The notes: generated from the sequence alone by a model not told the origin. DNA of 22,011 bases from DATMNI01 sp035570275 (GCA_035570275.1 DATMNI010000337.1:1-22011); one strand, 5' to 3'. Positions 1-7,773 are shown, counted from the stretch's first letter. Translations and numbers: made by a program.

Positions 1-1
1 G

Positions 2-748
2 GTGGACATCGCGCTCATGGATTGGGTGGGCCAGAAGCTCGGCATTCCACTTTACAGCTATTTCGGTCTTGACCCCAAGGACACGCCACTCACCACGTTT
101 TCGATCGGCATCGACACTCCCGAGATCACCAGGCAGAAGACGCGCGAAGCCGCCGAATACCCGGTGCTGAAGGTGAAGGTGGGACTGGCCACCGATGAGG
201 CCACCATCGAGGCCGTGCGCTCTGTCACCAAGAAGCCGCTGCGCGTGGATGCCAACGAAGGCTGGAAAGACAAGGAAGAGGCGGTGCGCAAGATTAACTG
301 GCTGGAGAAAATGGGCGTCGAATTCATTGAGCAGCCGCTGCCCGCCGAAATGATCGAGGAAACGCGCTGGATCCGCAGCCGCGTCCACATCCCGATCATT
401 GCCGACGAGGCCTGCCAGCGAGCCTCGGACATCCCCAAGCTGAAGGAGGCCTTCGACGGCGTGAACGTCAAGCTCGATAAGAGCGGCGGCATCTTGGAGG
501 CCTACCGCATGATCCAGATCGCCAAAGCCCTGGGGATGAAGACCATGCTCGGATGCATGATCTCCAGTTCGGTTTCCGTGACCGCCGCCGCGCATCTTTC
601 GCCGCTTGTGGACTACGCGGACCTGGATGGAAACCTGCTGATCTCGAACGACCCGTTCCACGGTGTAAGGGTGGAGAAAGGCAAACTGGTGCTGCCCGGC
701 ACGCCGGGGTTGGGGTTGACGAAGGCGGGTCCAAATAATGCACACTAA
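2..748 (+). CDS. Dipeptide epimerase (enolase superfamily), 5'-truncated by window edge
   Basis: This is the C-terminal 248 residues of an L-Ala-D/L-Glu-type dipeptide epimerase, which interconverts stereoisomers of dipeptides such as those released from murein. The open frame runs off the left edge, so the N-terminal capping domain is missing and the first in-window GTG is not the true start. The enolase-superfamily barrel signature is complete: KxK (K57, K59), metal ligands D83 (RVDANEGW), E110 (FIEQPLP) and D135 (IADEA), and the K157/K160 region (VKLDKSGG) that supplies the opposite-face base. The D207-x-D209 pair in ADLDG matches the DxD that binds the substrate amino group in characterised Ala-Glu epimerases, which favours this assignment over muconate or o-succinylbenzoate enzymes. 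It ends at TAA 39 nt from the convergent higA stop. The exact substrate is not shown by the sequence. Confidence 0.85.
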   Translation: MDIALMDWVGQKLGIPLYSYFGLDPKDTPLTTFSIGIDTPEITRQKTREAAEYPVLKVKVGLATDEATIEAVRSVTKKPLRVDANEGWKDKEEAVRKINWLEKMGVEFIEQPLPAEMIEETRWIRSRVHIPIIADEACQRASDIPKLKEAFDGVNVKLDKSGGILEAYRMIQIAKALGMKTMLGCMISSSVSVTAAAHLSPLVDYADLDGNLLISNDPFHGVRVEKGKLVLPGTPGLGLTKAGPNNAH

Positions 749-787
749 AGACGTCGCCGGACAGTTCTTCGCTCCGGACCTTCAGTC

Positions 788-1192
788 TTACACGAAGAGC
801 TCGATCGGCACATGTAAGAATTCAGCCAGCCGCTTTGCCTGCGCCTTGCTGATGGAGCGTCGACCGCTCAGCACTTCAGTGGCGGCACCCTTGTTGCCGA
901 GGACAGGCCAAATGTCCTTGTGTTTCAGTCCACGTTCTTCCATTAGCGCGTTCAGCGACTCGTTGGGCGACACACGGGGCAGCGGATAATTCTTCTCTTC
1001 GTAATCTTCGATGAGGAGCGTCAGCACTTCGGCGAGTGCTTCCTCCTCTGGTGACAGGTCCTCGCGGTCGTCGAGCCCGAGCAGCGTTTCGGCGAAACGT
1101 GCACGCTCGGCGTCCGTGCGAATTGGCCGAGGGAGAGACTTCGCTAACAGTTCGGCATACACCGAATCCCTAATCTCAGTCGTCGTACTCAT
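788..1192 (-). CDS. higA: HigA-type XRE antitoxin
   Basis: This 134-residue antitoxin has a C-terminal helix-turn-helix (SLNALMEERGLKHKDIWPVLG, then TEVLSGRRSISKAQAKRLAEF). That matches HigA of higBA modules, which binds the toxin and represses the shared promoter. The ATG at 1192 is chosen because it overlaps the stop of the frame-corrected toxin as ATGA (1192-1189), the usual coupled arrangement. The N-terminal 70 residues are acidic, as expected for the toxin-binding part. An uncorrected reading fuses this protein to the toxin as one 229-residue frame (788-1477). That fusion looks like a by-product of the toxin frameshift, but it would make a toxin-antitoxin chimera if translated. The gene converges on the epimerase gene. 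Confidence 0.85.
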   Translation of the reverse strand: MSTTTEIRDSVYAELLAKSLPRPIRTDAERARFAETLLGLDDREDLSPEEEALAEVLTLLIEDYEEKNYPLPRVSPNESLNALMEERGLKHKDIWPVLGNKGAATEVLSGRRSISKAQAKRLAEFLHVPIELFV

Positions 1193-1477
1193 AGCTTCCA
1201 GGCTCCCTTGCTGTACTCGACATGGGTGAGGATGTACAGAATGAACACGCGTTTGGTTTTTGTAGTTGATCCGCGTGATCAGCTTGTAGGTATTCCCGTG
1301 GATATTGAATACGGTCCTTCGACCAACGATATCAGCGTGAGCGAAATCACTCCTCACTTCGGCTAGAGAGCCCCAGTCGGCCCTCCTGGTAATACGGTAC
1401 CAGTTCATCAGCGGCGCCAGTGCGTCATGGTGCCCTTCAGCAAATTTGAGAATTGCCGGTTTGCTGATGACCCGCAT
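1189..1477 (-). pseudogene. higB: HigB-type mRNA interferase toxin, +1 frameshift
   Basis: From ATG 1477 the frame gives a HigB-family toxin (PF09907-like): MRVISKPAILKFAEGHHDA, the DWGSLAEVRSDFAHAD segment and GNTYKLITRINYKNQ. After KNQ, near 1245-1255, the frame drifts into a non-family tail and runs on into higA. Skipping one base there gives RVFILYILTHVEYSKGAWKL and a TGA at 1191-1189 overlapping the higA ATG. That tail is the normal end of the family, which cleaves ribosome-associated mRNA. The restored protein would be 95 residues. Either the toxin is a pseudogene, or the site (an A/C-rich run, AAAAACCAAA on the coding strand) is slippery, or this is a one-base sequencing error. The sequence alone cannot tell these apart. 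Confidence 0.8.
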
Positions 1478-1483
1478 TAATTG

Positions 1484-1512
1484 AGTTTACAGAACGTAAA
1501 CTATTCCGTCAA
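1484..1512 (-). promoter_or_regulatory. higBA promoter with overlapping 7-5-7 operator
   Basis: On the minus strand there is a -35 TTGACG (1507-1512), a 17-bp spacer and a TG-extended -10 TAAACT (1484-1489). A perfect inverted repeat, AGTTTAC-agaac-GTAAACT (1484-1502), covers the -10 and part of the spacer, which is where HigA-type repressors bind. The predicted start point falls on or beside the ATG at 1477, only 6 nt past the -10, so the mRNA would be leaderless or nearly so. No Shine-Dalgarno sequence is visible, which agrees. Prediction only. Confidence 0.5.
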
Positions 1513-1538
1513 GCAAGGGGCTCAGGCGCCCCTGTCGA

Positions 1539-1988
1539 CTATTTCGCAGGTTTCACCGCTTCAAACTTGATCTGTTTGAGGAGTTCGGTCTCTCTGACCA
1601 ACTCCGCCTTCCCCGCCGGGAACTGATTGCCGCTCAAGACGTAAGCCAGGATGTCGGCGTTCTGCTGGCGGCTGAGGGTGCCGGGACGGCCTTCGGGCAT
1701 GGAGACGCGGATGCGCTCGAAAAGGTCGCCTACAGTCAGGCCGTTCCAGTTGGCGGTGAAGCCGCCGCCAGAGAGAGGCGGTGCCTCTTCGCCGCCACTT
1801 AGTGACTGGCCATGACAGGCGGCGCACTCTTTGGTGTAGAGAGACTGGCCGCGAGCGGCCTGGTCTTGGGTGTAGACACCGTCCCAGACGGAGCGGGTGG
1901 GCGGGTCTTGGGCTAGAGCAGCCAACCCAAAAGCAACACAACCAAGAAGGGCCGCGTTACTGCGGCAGCGTGAAAGCAATGTATTCAC
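1539..1988 (-). CDS. Periplasmic c-type cytochrome partnered with PQQ dehydrogenase
   Basis: A 149-residue exported single-haem cytochrome c. Residues 1-27 form a Sec signal peptide (RCR, then a hydrophobic stretch ending ALAQ). The haem site is C55-A-A-C58-H59, and M97 in SMPEGRPG is the likely distal ligand. It probably takes electrons from the quinoprotein encoded just upstream and passes them to the respiratory chain. It begins with GTG 1988 inside the 3' end of that gene (32-nt overlap), so translation is likely coupled. An in-frame TTG at 1979 is an alternative start, but the longer one keeps the positive N-region of the signal peptide. Confidence 0.85.
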   Translation of the reverse strand: MNTLLSRCRSNAALLGCVAFGLAALAQDPPTRSVWDGVYTQDQAARGQSLYTKECAACHGQSLSGGEEAPPLSGGGFTANWNGLTVGDLFERIRVSMPEGRPGTLSRQQNADILAYVLSGNQFPAGKAELVRETELLKQIKFEAVKPAK

Positions 1989-4083
1989 CAGAGTAGGGGC
2001 CTCCGCTGACAGCTACGACAATGTATTGCCTGCCGTTCACCATATAGGTCATGGGCGAGCCGCTCTGCGGCGCCGGCATCCAGACGTGACCCACTTCGTT
2101 GCCCGAAGCCTTATCGTACGCGCGCAGCATGGCCCCGCGCGGATGCTCGGAGGTGGTGGTCACCTGGCCATCGCCCGCAATCAAGAGCGTCTTGGTGAGC
2201 AGCGTGCCCACGTTGTAGCCGGATTGTCCGGTCCGCGGAATAGTCAGGCCTTTCAGCGCGGCGTTGTTGCGGATGGCGTCCGGCGTGTCGCCGTGGGCTA
2301 CCTGCCATACGATCTCACCGCGATCCAGATTGATGGCGGAAATGGTTCCGTACGGCGGCTTGATCAGCGGCAGGCCCTGGATGTTCAGGCCTACGAAACT
2401 GCCGCCGCCACCCCCCGCGCCGCCACGGCCGGCCGCCGGAGTTGGCGCCGGGGCCGCCGCTGGTTCACGCCCGGGCATGGGCGAATCCGCACCGGCGTTT
2501 TCACCGGGGCCGCGGGCGATGCGAACTTCCCGGCCGGCGGTGCCCAGAACGTAATCCATGTCCGAGATCTCCTTGGGCGCCGGCACCACCCCGATTCCCG
2601 TCACGCAGGCATTGCAGGCGTAGGCGTAGACCGTGTGCGATTCCGGATCGTACGAACCGCCCGGCCAATTGGTGCCGCCACTGGCCGTCCCCAACGTCAA
2701 AGTCGCCAGCGGACCATCCACCTTGCTGAGCGCCGGCGGTGTGAAAACCGGCCCGAGCTTGTACTTGGCCACCAGGGTCATGGCCTCATCGTGCAGTGCC
2801 GGGGTGAAATCGATCAGGTCGTTCACGGAAACCCCGTTGCGGGCGTAGGCCGGCGGCTTGCTCGGGAAAGGCTGCGTGGGCGAGTACCATTCGCCGGGCA
2901 CATTCCCCTTCTCGACGGGCTTCTCGTCAATGGGCCACACCGGCTTGCCAGTCACACGGTCAAGAACGTACAAAAACCCCTGCTTGGTAGGCTGCGCGAC
3001 GGCTTTCACAGCGCGCCCGCCTACGTTGACATCGGCCAGCAGCGGGCCCGAGGAAATATCCATATCCCAGAGCGGGTGGTGCACCAGTTGGTAATGCCAC
3101 TTGCGCTGGCCGGTCTTCAGATCGACGCAGACCAGGCTTTCGCCGAACAGGTTGTTGCCGGGGCGATGACCGCCGTAATAATCGCCAGTGGGCGACTCCA
3201 CGGGCAGATACACCAGGCCGAGTTGCTCGTCCACGGAAATCTGCGTCCACACGCCGGTGTTGCCGGTATACTCGGCGGAGCCCTTCTCCCAGGTGTCGTA
3301 GCCGAACTCACCCTTCACGGGGATGGTGTGGAAGATCCAGAGCCGCTTGCCCGAGCGCACGTCGAAGCCGCGCACGTAGCCCTTATTGTTGCGCATGCTC
3401 TTGGGCGTCATGCCTTCGCGGAATGCGGCCCCGACCAGGATTGTGTCTTTGGCCACTACGGGCGCGGATTGGATGCCGATTTCGCCGGTGGTGAGGTCCG
3501 GCAGAATGGTCTGGTCGTCATCCAGCTTCAGATCCACAGCGCCGCCCTTGCCGAACGCGGGAATCAGTGCGCCCGTCTTGGCATCGAGCGCGATCAGCCG
3601 GTAGCCCGGCGTGACGTAGAGGATGCGTTCCTCCTTGCCGTCGCTCCAGTAGGCCAGGCCGCGGCCGGAGAGTTGGCGGGGAGCGGCGGCGCCGCGCGCC
3701 CCTTCGTGCTCGCCATGCACCCAGAGCAGTTCGCCCGTGGCGGCGTCCAGCGCAATGGCGGCGCGGCGCGATCCGGCGGTGGCATAGACCACGCCATTGA
3801 CCATCAGCGGCGTCCCTTCCAGCTTATACTCCGGCCGGTTGCCGATGCTGTCCGTCTTGAACCGCCAGGCCACCTCCAGCTTGCCGAAGTTCGACGCGTT
3901 GATCTGGTCCAGCGGGCGGTATTTGCTATTGGCCAGGTCGGCGCCATAGGTGGGCCACTCGCCGGCTTTGGAGGATGCCTGGCCGGAAGCGGTGCCGGGC
4001 AGCCACAGAAGCCCCAGGGTGATCAAGATGGCGATCGAAAAGCCGATCGGGGAAAAACGCGTGCAATTTCTGGAGCGGCGCAT
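1957..4083 (-). CDS. PQQ-dependent periplasmic dehydrogenase (quinoprotein)
   Basis: A 708-residue eight-bladed propeller quinoprotein of the membrane-glucose/alcohol dehydrogenase group. Residues 1-35 are a signal peptide (SIAILITLGLLWLPGTASGQA). The mature protein opens with EWPTYGADLANSKYRPL (42-58), the family start. WDMD (339-342) holds the probable catalytic Asp and GGTNWPG (469-475) is a conserved propeller motif; several AxDxxTGxxxW blade motifs are visible (ALDAATGELLW, VLDRVTGKPVW). A Pro/Ala/Gly-rich insert at about 525-562 sits in a surface loop. The haem domain is supplied by the next gene rather than fused. ATG 4083 has a GGAGA Shine-Dalgarno and lies 27 nt after the DapA-family gene. 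The substrate (sugar, polyol or alcohol) is not determinable here. Confidence 0.9.
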   Translation of the reverse strand: MRRSRNCTRFSPIGFSIAILITLGLLWLPGTASGQASSKAGEWPTYGADLANSKYRPLDQINASNFGKLEVAWRFKTDSIGNRPEYKLEGTPLMVNGVVYATAGSRRAAIALDAATGELLWVHGEHEGARGAAAPRQLSGRGLAYWSDGKEERILYVTPGYRLIALDAKTGALIPAFGKGGAVDLKLDDDQTILPDLTTGEIGIQSAPVVAKDTILVGAAFREGMTPKSMRNNKGYVRGFDVRSGKRLWIFHTIPVKGEFGYDTWEKGSAEYTGNTGVWTQISVDEQLGLVYLPVESPTGDYYGGHRPGNNLFGESLVCVDLKTGQRKWHYQLVHHPLWDMDISSGPLLADVNVGGRAVKAVAQPTKQGFLYVLDRVTGKPVWPIDEKPVEKGNVPGEWYSPTQPFPSKPPAYARNGVSVNDLIDFTPALHDEAMTLVAKYKLGPVFTPPALSKVDGPLATLTLGTASGGTNWPGGSYDPESHTVYAYACNACVTGIGVVPAPKEISDMDYVLGTAGREVRIARGPGENAGADSPMPGREPAAAPAPTPAAGRGGAGGGGGSFVGLNIQGLPLIKPPYGTISAINLDRGEIVWQVAHGDTPDAIRNNAALKGLTIPRTGQSGYNVGTLLTKTLLIAGDGQVTTTSEHPRGAMLRAYDKASGNEVGHVWMPAPQSGSPMTYMVNGRQYIVVAVSGGPYSGEYIAFTLPQ

Positions 4084-4094
4084 GTTGGTTCTCC

Positions 4095-4120
4095 GTGTCA
4101 GGCGATCGTGTCAGGCGATC
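4095..4120. repeat. Perfect 13-bp tandem direct repeat at a gene end
   Basis: GTGTCAGGCGATC occurs twice in a row (4095-4107 and 4108-4120, + strand). The second copy contains the last codons and TGA of the DapA-family gene. The first copy fills most of the 27-nt gap before the quinoprotein ATG. A simple tandem duplication is the plain reading. Confidence 0.9.
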
Positions 4121-5079
4121 AGCCCGAGTTCTTTCAGCTTGATCTTGATTTGTGCCCTCTGCTCGCTGGTGGCGTCGAGATGTGGTGGACGCGGATAGCT
4201 CTCACGCGTTCCCATCATCAGGCTCAGGGCGTATTTCATGGGGCCGTAGGCATTCACGCCCGCGGGGCGCATGGCCGCGTTGACTTCGCGCAGCTTGTCG
4301 TACGGCTCGTCCGGGTCCTTGCCGCCGCGCTGCGCCGCGAAGACGGCGGAGGAGTACTTTGCGAACAGGTTGGCATCGGCAAGGATGGCGCCCATCCCGG
4401 CCTTGAGCGCGGCCTTGAGGTTGTTGCCCGTGCCGGTCATCATGTTCAGCTTGGGAAACTCTTTGAGGTAGCTCTCGTACTCGGGCACGTCGCCGTTGGA
4501 GTCCTTGATGCCGGCCAGATTGGGGTAGTGCTCCAGGCTGTGCAGGAGTTCGTTGGTGATGGGGACCGCGCTGGTGCCCGGGATGTGATACAGGTAGACC
4601 GGAAGCCTGGTGGACTCCAGGATCAGCGAGTAGTATTTGGTGAGCCCTTCGGTGGCCGGCTTCTTGTAGTAGAAGGGCGGAATCACCAGCACGCCATCGG
4701 CGCCGTTGGCGGCGGCATGGGAAATGAGGTCGATGGTGTCCGGGAAATTGGTGGTGCCGGCCTGCACGATCATCGCCAGGCTGCCGCGATGCTTCAGCGC
4801 GGTTTCCGCAATGCGCTTTCGTTCGGCGATGGAAAACGAAGGATATTCGCCGGTTGTCCCCAGCACCACCACGCCATCGGCGCCCTGCGTCTTGAACCAG
4901 GGCAGCATCTCTTTATAGAGTCCGTCGTCGAACTTCAGGCTTTTGTCGCAGGGTGTAAGCGCCGCCACATACAGCTTCTGTTGAGACGAGCCGGGCGCCC
5001 CTACCGGACGGCCGGGCGCGGCGTAGGCCGCGGCGGCAACCCCGGCCGCACTCAGAAAAGCTCTTCGCGTCGTTTGCAC
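4111..5079 (-). CDS. Tat-exported DapA-family aldolase/lyase
   Basis: A 322-residue member of the class I aldolase superfamily that includes dihydrodipicolinate synthase, N-acetylneuraminate lyase and KDG aldolase. Family marks are GTTGE (74-78), Y164 (YLYHIPG) and the Schiff-base lysine K192 (LAGIKDSNG). Unusually, the N-terminus is a clear Tat signal, TTRRAFLSAAGVAAAAYAAPG, so the enzyme should act folded in the periplasm. That argues against a lysine-biosynthesis role. Start GTG 5079 has a strong GGAGGGAG Shine-Dalgarno. It is the first gene of a unit with the PQQ dehydrogenase and cytochrome c, which suggests periplasmic oxidation and cleavage of sugar-acid-like compounds. The reaction itself is an inference. 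Confidence 0.85.
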   Translation of the reverse strand: MQTTRRAFLSAAGVAAAAYAAPGRPVGAPGSSQQKLYVAALTPCDKSLKFDDGLYKEMLPWFKTQGADGVVVLGTTGEYPSFSIAERKRIAETALKHRGSLAMIVQAGTTNFPDTIDLISHAAANGADGVLVIPPFYYKKPATEGLTKYYSLILESTRLPVYLYHIPGTSAVPITNELLHSLEHYPNLAGIKDSNGDVPEYESYLKEFPKLNMMTGTGNNLKAALKAGMGAILADANLFAKYSSAVFAAQRGGKDPDEPYDKLREVNAAMRPAGVNAYGPMKYALSLMMGTRESYPRPPHLDATSEQRAQIKIKLKELGLIA

Positions 5080-5113
5080 GGTGACTCCCTCCTGGCTTGG
5101 TGACCCGGCGAGA

Positions 5114-5143
5114 ATACTACCATTCGGCTTTGGGTTGGGTCAA
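5114..5143 (-). promoter_or_regulatory. Predicted promoter of the aldolase-quinoprotein-cytochrome unit
   Basis: On the minus strand: -35 TTGACC (5138-5143), 18-bp spacer, TG-extended -10 TAGTAT (5114-5119). The start point would be near 5107, about 28 nt upstream of the GTG start, leaving room for the GGAGGGAG ribosome site. Confidence 0.5.
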
Positions 5144-5149
5144 GCGCGA

Positions 5150-5166
5150 GGGGCGGGCGGGGCGGG
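5150..5166 (+). other. Potential G-quadruplex motif
   Basis: GGGG-C-GGG-C-GGGG-C-GGG: four G-runs joined by single-base loops, on the strand that is template for the aldolase gene and just upstream of its predicted -35. The rest of 5080-5238 shows the promoter and nothing else recognisable. Confidence 0.45.
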
Positions 5167-5238
5167 CGCGCGCAAGTGTCGTTTCTGTGTGGTCTTGTCT
5201 TTCCTGAGCCACTGCCGGAGCCGGAACGTCGAAAACCG

Positions 5239-5943
5239 CTACGCAGGTGATCCCGCCCTTTTCAGCATCCGCTTGAGTTCGAGGATGCTCAGCGGTGGGG
5301 TTTGAAGATGGACAATCGCATGACAGTTTGGGCAGATCGGTCTAAGGTCCTTGATCGGATCGACCACACGTTCACCGCCTCTGTTAGATAGTGCCTTTAG
5401 GTGGTGAACGTGAATGTACCCTTCAGCGGTTTCACCGTAGGTTTCGCCGAAAGAAAAGCCGCACCCATGGCAGGCAGTCCCGTAATGGTCGATGCAGCGC
5501 TGCCGGGCAATCGGGTTCCGTTCGTAAACCGTGACCGAGGCTTGCTTCGGGGCTCCCTCGGCCAGCGGTTCCGCAAACGCCGTTTGATAGGCGCGGAGCA
5601 GTTCCTCAAGCCGCGTCTCGATAGATCCGTCGATTGTTGTATAGCTTCTCGCGTAGGTGGGCCATTTCCAGGCTGGATGGTGCTTGCGTACAAACGCTAG
5701 CGGGACCGCAGAGGCTAGAAGCACAATCTCGCGAACGGTTGCGGTGTACTGGCCAGACCCGAACTGGCGTGGTTCATTTCCGATAACGCCACGGGCCGCA
5801 AATCCACGGTCTGGGAGGTGAAACAAGGCCCGATCAGTCGCATGAGCTTTCTTCGGGACGATCCACCGTAGAGGCTTGCCCGTCTCGCCCGATTCCAAGA
5901 CGGACTCGACATCCCCAGCTGCACCGGCCAATATGTGTATCAT
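5239..5943 (-). CDS. HNH endonuclease with EVE/PUA-like N-terminal domain
   Basis: A 234-residue two-part protein. The C-terminal half is an HNH nuclease: C158-x2-C161, HVHHL (178-182, the catalytic His pair), and LRPICPNCHAIVH with C204, C207, H208 and H212. The N-terminal half (RWIVPKKAHATDRALFHLPDRGFAARGVIG, then PLAFVRK, W94, TTIDG) resembles an EVE/PUA-like modified-base-reading fold. That would make it a candidate modification-dependent restriction enzyme, but the domain call is by eye. ATG 5943 is the only start codon I find in this frame downstream of rpoD. The frame stays open upstream into rpoD (to 6141), but that part reads as out-of-frame rpoD. It lies 109 nt after the rpoD stop, on the same strand. 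The gap contains no recognised feature. Confidence 0.75.
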   Translation of the reverse strand: MIHILAGAAGDVESVLESGETGKPLRWIVPKKAHATDRALFHLPDRGFAARGVIGNEPRQFGSGQYTATVREIVLLASAVPLAFVRKHHPAWKWPTYARSYTTIDGSIETRLEELLRAYQTAFAEPLAEGAPKQASVTVYERNPIARQRCIDHYGTACHGCGFSFGETYGETAEGYIHVHHLKALSNRGGERVVDPIKDLRPICPNCHAIVHLQTPPLSILELKRMLKRAGSPA

Positions 5944-6052
5944 TCCTTCATCTATTCGTAGATCACCATGCGTTTGACGCGAAACCTCGGTTAACGCAGC
6001 CTTTCCGCCAGTGCCAGACCCTCTGAAACTTGCGAAAGTCCCGCTAGCCCCG

Positions 6053-7738
6053 CTAGTCCCCGTGGGTTCCGTTCTCCAGGAACGCCCGCAACCGGTGGCT
6101 GCGGCTGGGGTGGCGAAGTTTGCGCAACGCCTTCGCCTCAATCTGCCGGATGCGCTCGCGCGTCACCGCGAAATTCTGCCCGACTTCCTCCAAGGTGTGC
6201 TCGCTGCCGTCTTCCAGACCGAACCGCATCTTGATAATCTTCTCTTCCCTCGGCGTCAGCGTCTTCAGCACCTGCGCCGTTTGCTCCCGCAGGTTGAGGT
6301 TGATCACGGCGTCGGATGGCGAAATGCCGTTGTGATCGACAATGAAATCTCCCAGATGCGACTCTTCCTCTTCGCCCACGGGCGTTTCCAGCGAGATCGG
6401 CTCCTGTGCCACGCGCAGCACCTTGCGCACTTTCGAAACCGGAAGCTGCAGCCGCTTCGCCAACTCTTCGTTGGTCGGCTCCCGGCCCATTTCCTGCACC
6501 ATCTGGCGCGAGGTCCGGATCAGCTTGTTGATGGTTTCGATCATGTGGACCGGAATGCGTATTGTCCTCGCCTGGTCAGCGATCGCGCGCGTGATCGCCT
6601 GCCGCACCCACCACGTGGCGTAGGTCGAAAACTTATAGCCGCGGCGATATTCGAATTTGTCCACGGCTTTCATCAACCCGATGTTGCCCTCCTGGATTAG
6701 ATCCAGGAACTGCAGCCCGCGGTTGGTGTAGCGCTTGGCGATACTCACCACCAGGCGAAGGTTGGCTTCGATCAGCTCCTTCTTGGCGTTCTCGGCTTCC
6801 AGGTGAGCCTTGGTGATGATCTCCAGGGTTCGCCGCAATTCCGCCGCCGAGGCTCCGAACTGCTCCTCGAGTTGTTGCAGGCGCTGGCCCGCGCCGCGCT
6901 GCTCCTTGCGCAGTTCCTTGATTCCTTCGGCGCGCGCCCCGGGCCACGTTTCCAGTTTGCGCTGCAGCTTCGCCAGCTCATTCTCGACTGGCCTTAGTTC
7001 TTCCACGGCGCCGCGCAGCCGGCCGATCAAATGCCGGATCACCGGCGATTGAAACTTGATGGTTCGCGCCAGGCGCGACGTGCGCACGATCAGCCGGCCG
7101 AGTTCCCACAACTGCCGCCGGTACTGTTTGGGCTTCATGCCGCGGGGAATCGCCAACAGTTTCTGCCTGCCTTGCAGGATCTTCCGGTAGTGCCGCGAGA
7201 TGTCCTCCGTGCACTTGGCGAATTCCAGGCGCTTCTCCTCCACCAGTTCGTCAGTGAGGAGTGGGTCGGCGATCTGGATCACGTCGCGAGCCAGCACCGC
7301 GTCCTGCGCCGTCTCCTCGCCCATGGCGATGATTTCCTGGATTACCAGCGGCGCGCGGAACAGCGATTTCAGTACCGTGTTCTGCCCGCGTTCGATGCGG
7401 CGGGCGATCTCCACTTCGCCGTCGCGCGTGAGCAGCGGCACCGTGCCCATCTCCCGCAGGTACATGCGCACGGGATCGTTGACCTTCTCGCCGACGCCGG
7501 CAGGCAACTCGATATCGAGGAACTCATCGCCCTCCTCCAGTTTTTTCTCGAAATCCTTGGCCTCTTCAAGAATGTCGATGCCTGCGGTGTCCAATCCGGC
7601 GAGCACGTCGTCAAGGTCGGCGCCACTGGAGAAGTCGCCGGGCAGAACTTCGCTCACCTCGTCGTACAGGACGTAGCCTTTTTCCTTGCCCATCTGTACG
7701 AGCCGTTGAAGCCCGTCGTCTTTGTCATCAAGCGCCAC
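6053..7738 (-). CDS. rpoD: Housekeeping RNA polymerase sigma factor RpoD (sigma-70)
   Basis: A 561-residue primary sigma factor. It has a short acidic region 1.1 (1-75), region 1.2 (DPVRMYLREMGTVPLLTRDGE, 88-108), a long non-conserved region of about 180 residues, and region 2 (325-395) with DLIQEGNIGLMKAVDKFEY and KFSTYATWWVRQAI for -10 recognition and melting. Region 3 spans about 396-475. Region 4 has TLTPREEKIIKMRFGL and an HTH in EVGQNFAVTRERIRQIEAKALRKLRHP for -35 contact. The start is GTG 7738; no in-frame ATG lies nearby and a G-rich stretch (ACGGGGC) is the only ribosome-site candidate. It follows dnaG by 35 nt, the order of the macromolecular-synthesis operon, but no rpsU is present. 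Confidence 0.97.
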   Translation of the reverse strand: MALDDKDDGLQRLVQMGKEKGYVLYDEVSEVLPGDFSSGADLDDVLAGLDTAGIDILEEAKDFEKKLEEGDEFLDIELPAGVGEKVNDPVRMYLREMGTVPLLTRDGEVEIARRIERGQNTVLKSLFRAPLVIQEIIAMGEETAQDAVLARDVIQIADPLLTDELVEEKRLEFAKCTEDISRHYRKILQGRQKLLAIPRGMKPKQYRRQLWELGRLIVRTSRLARTIKFQSPVIRHLIGRLRGAVEELRPVENELAKLQRKLETWPGARAEGIKELRKEQRGAGQRLQQLEEQFGASAAELRRTLEIITKAHLEAENAKKELIEANLRLVVSIAKRYTNRGLQFLDLIQEGNIGLMKAVDKFEYRRGYKFSTYATWWVRQAITRAIADQARTIRIPVHMIETINKLIRTSRQMVQEMGREPTNEELAKRLQLPVSKVRKVLRVAQEPISLETPVGEEEESHLGDFIVDHNGISPSDAVINLNLREQTAQVLKTLTPREEKIIKMRFGLEDGSEHTLEEVGQNFAVTRERIRQIEAKALRKLRHPSRSHRLRAFLENGTHGD

Positions 7739-7773
7739 TGAAGCCCCGTTTTCCCAGCGGAGAAGAATCCTAG

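Noticed and set aside
758..778. Terminator between the epimerase and higA stops
   Set aside because: Only a 5-bp stem with an 11-nt loop and no U-run.
1897..5103. Very long plus-strand open frame (1068 codons)
   Set aside because: It lies antisense to the quinoprotein and DapA-family genes, both with intact motifs; long mirror frames are common in GC-rich DNA.
5081..5305. Small plus-strand ORF in the gap after the HNH nuclease gene
   Set aside because: No ribosome site and no family resemblance, and it covers the aldolase promoter and the HNH 3' end.
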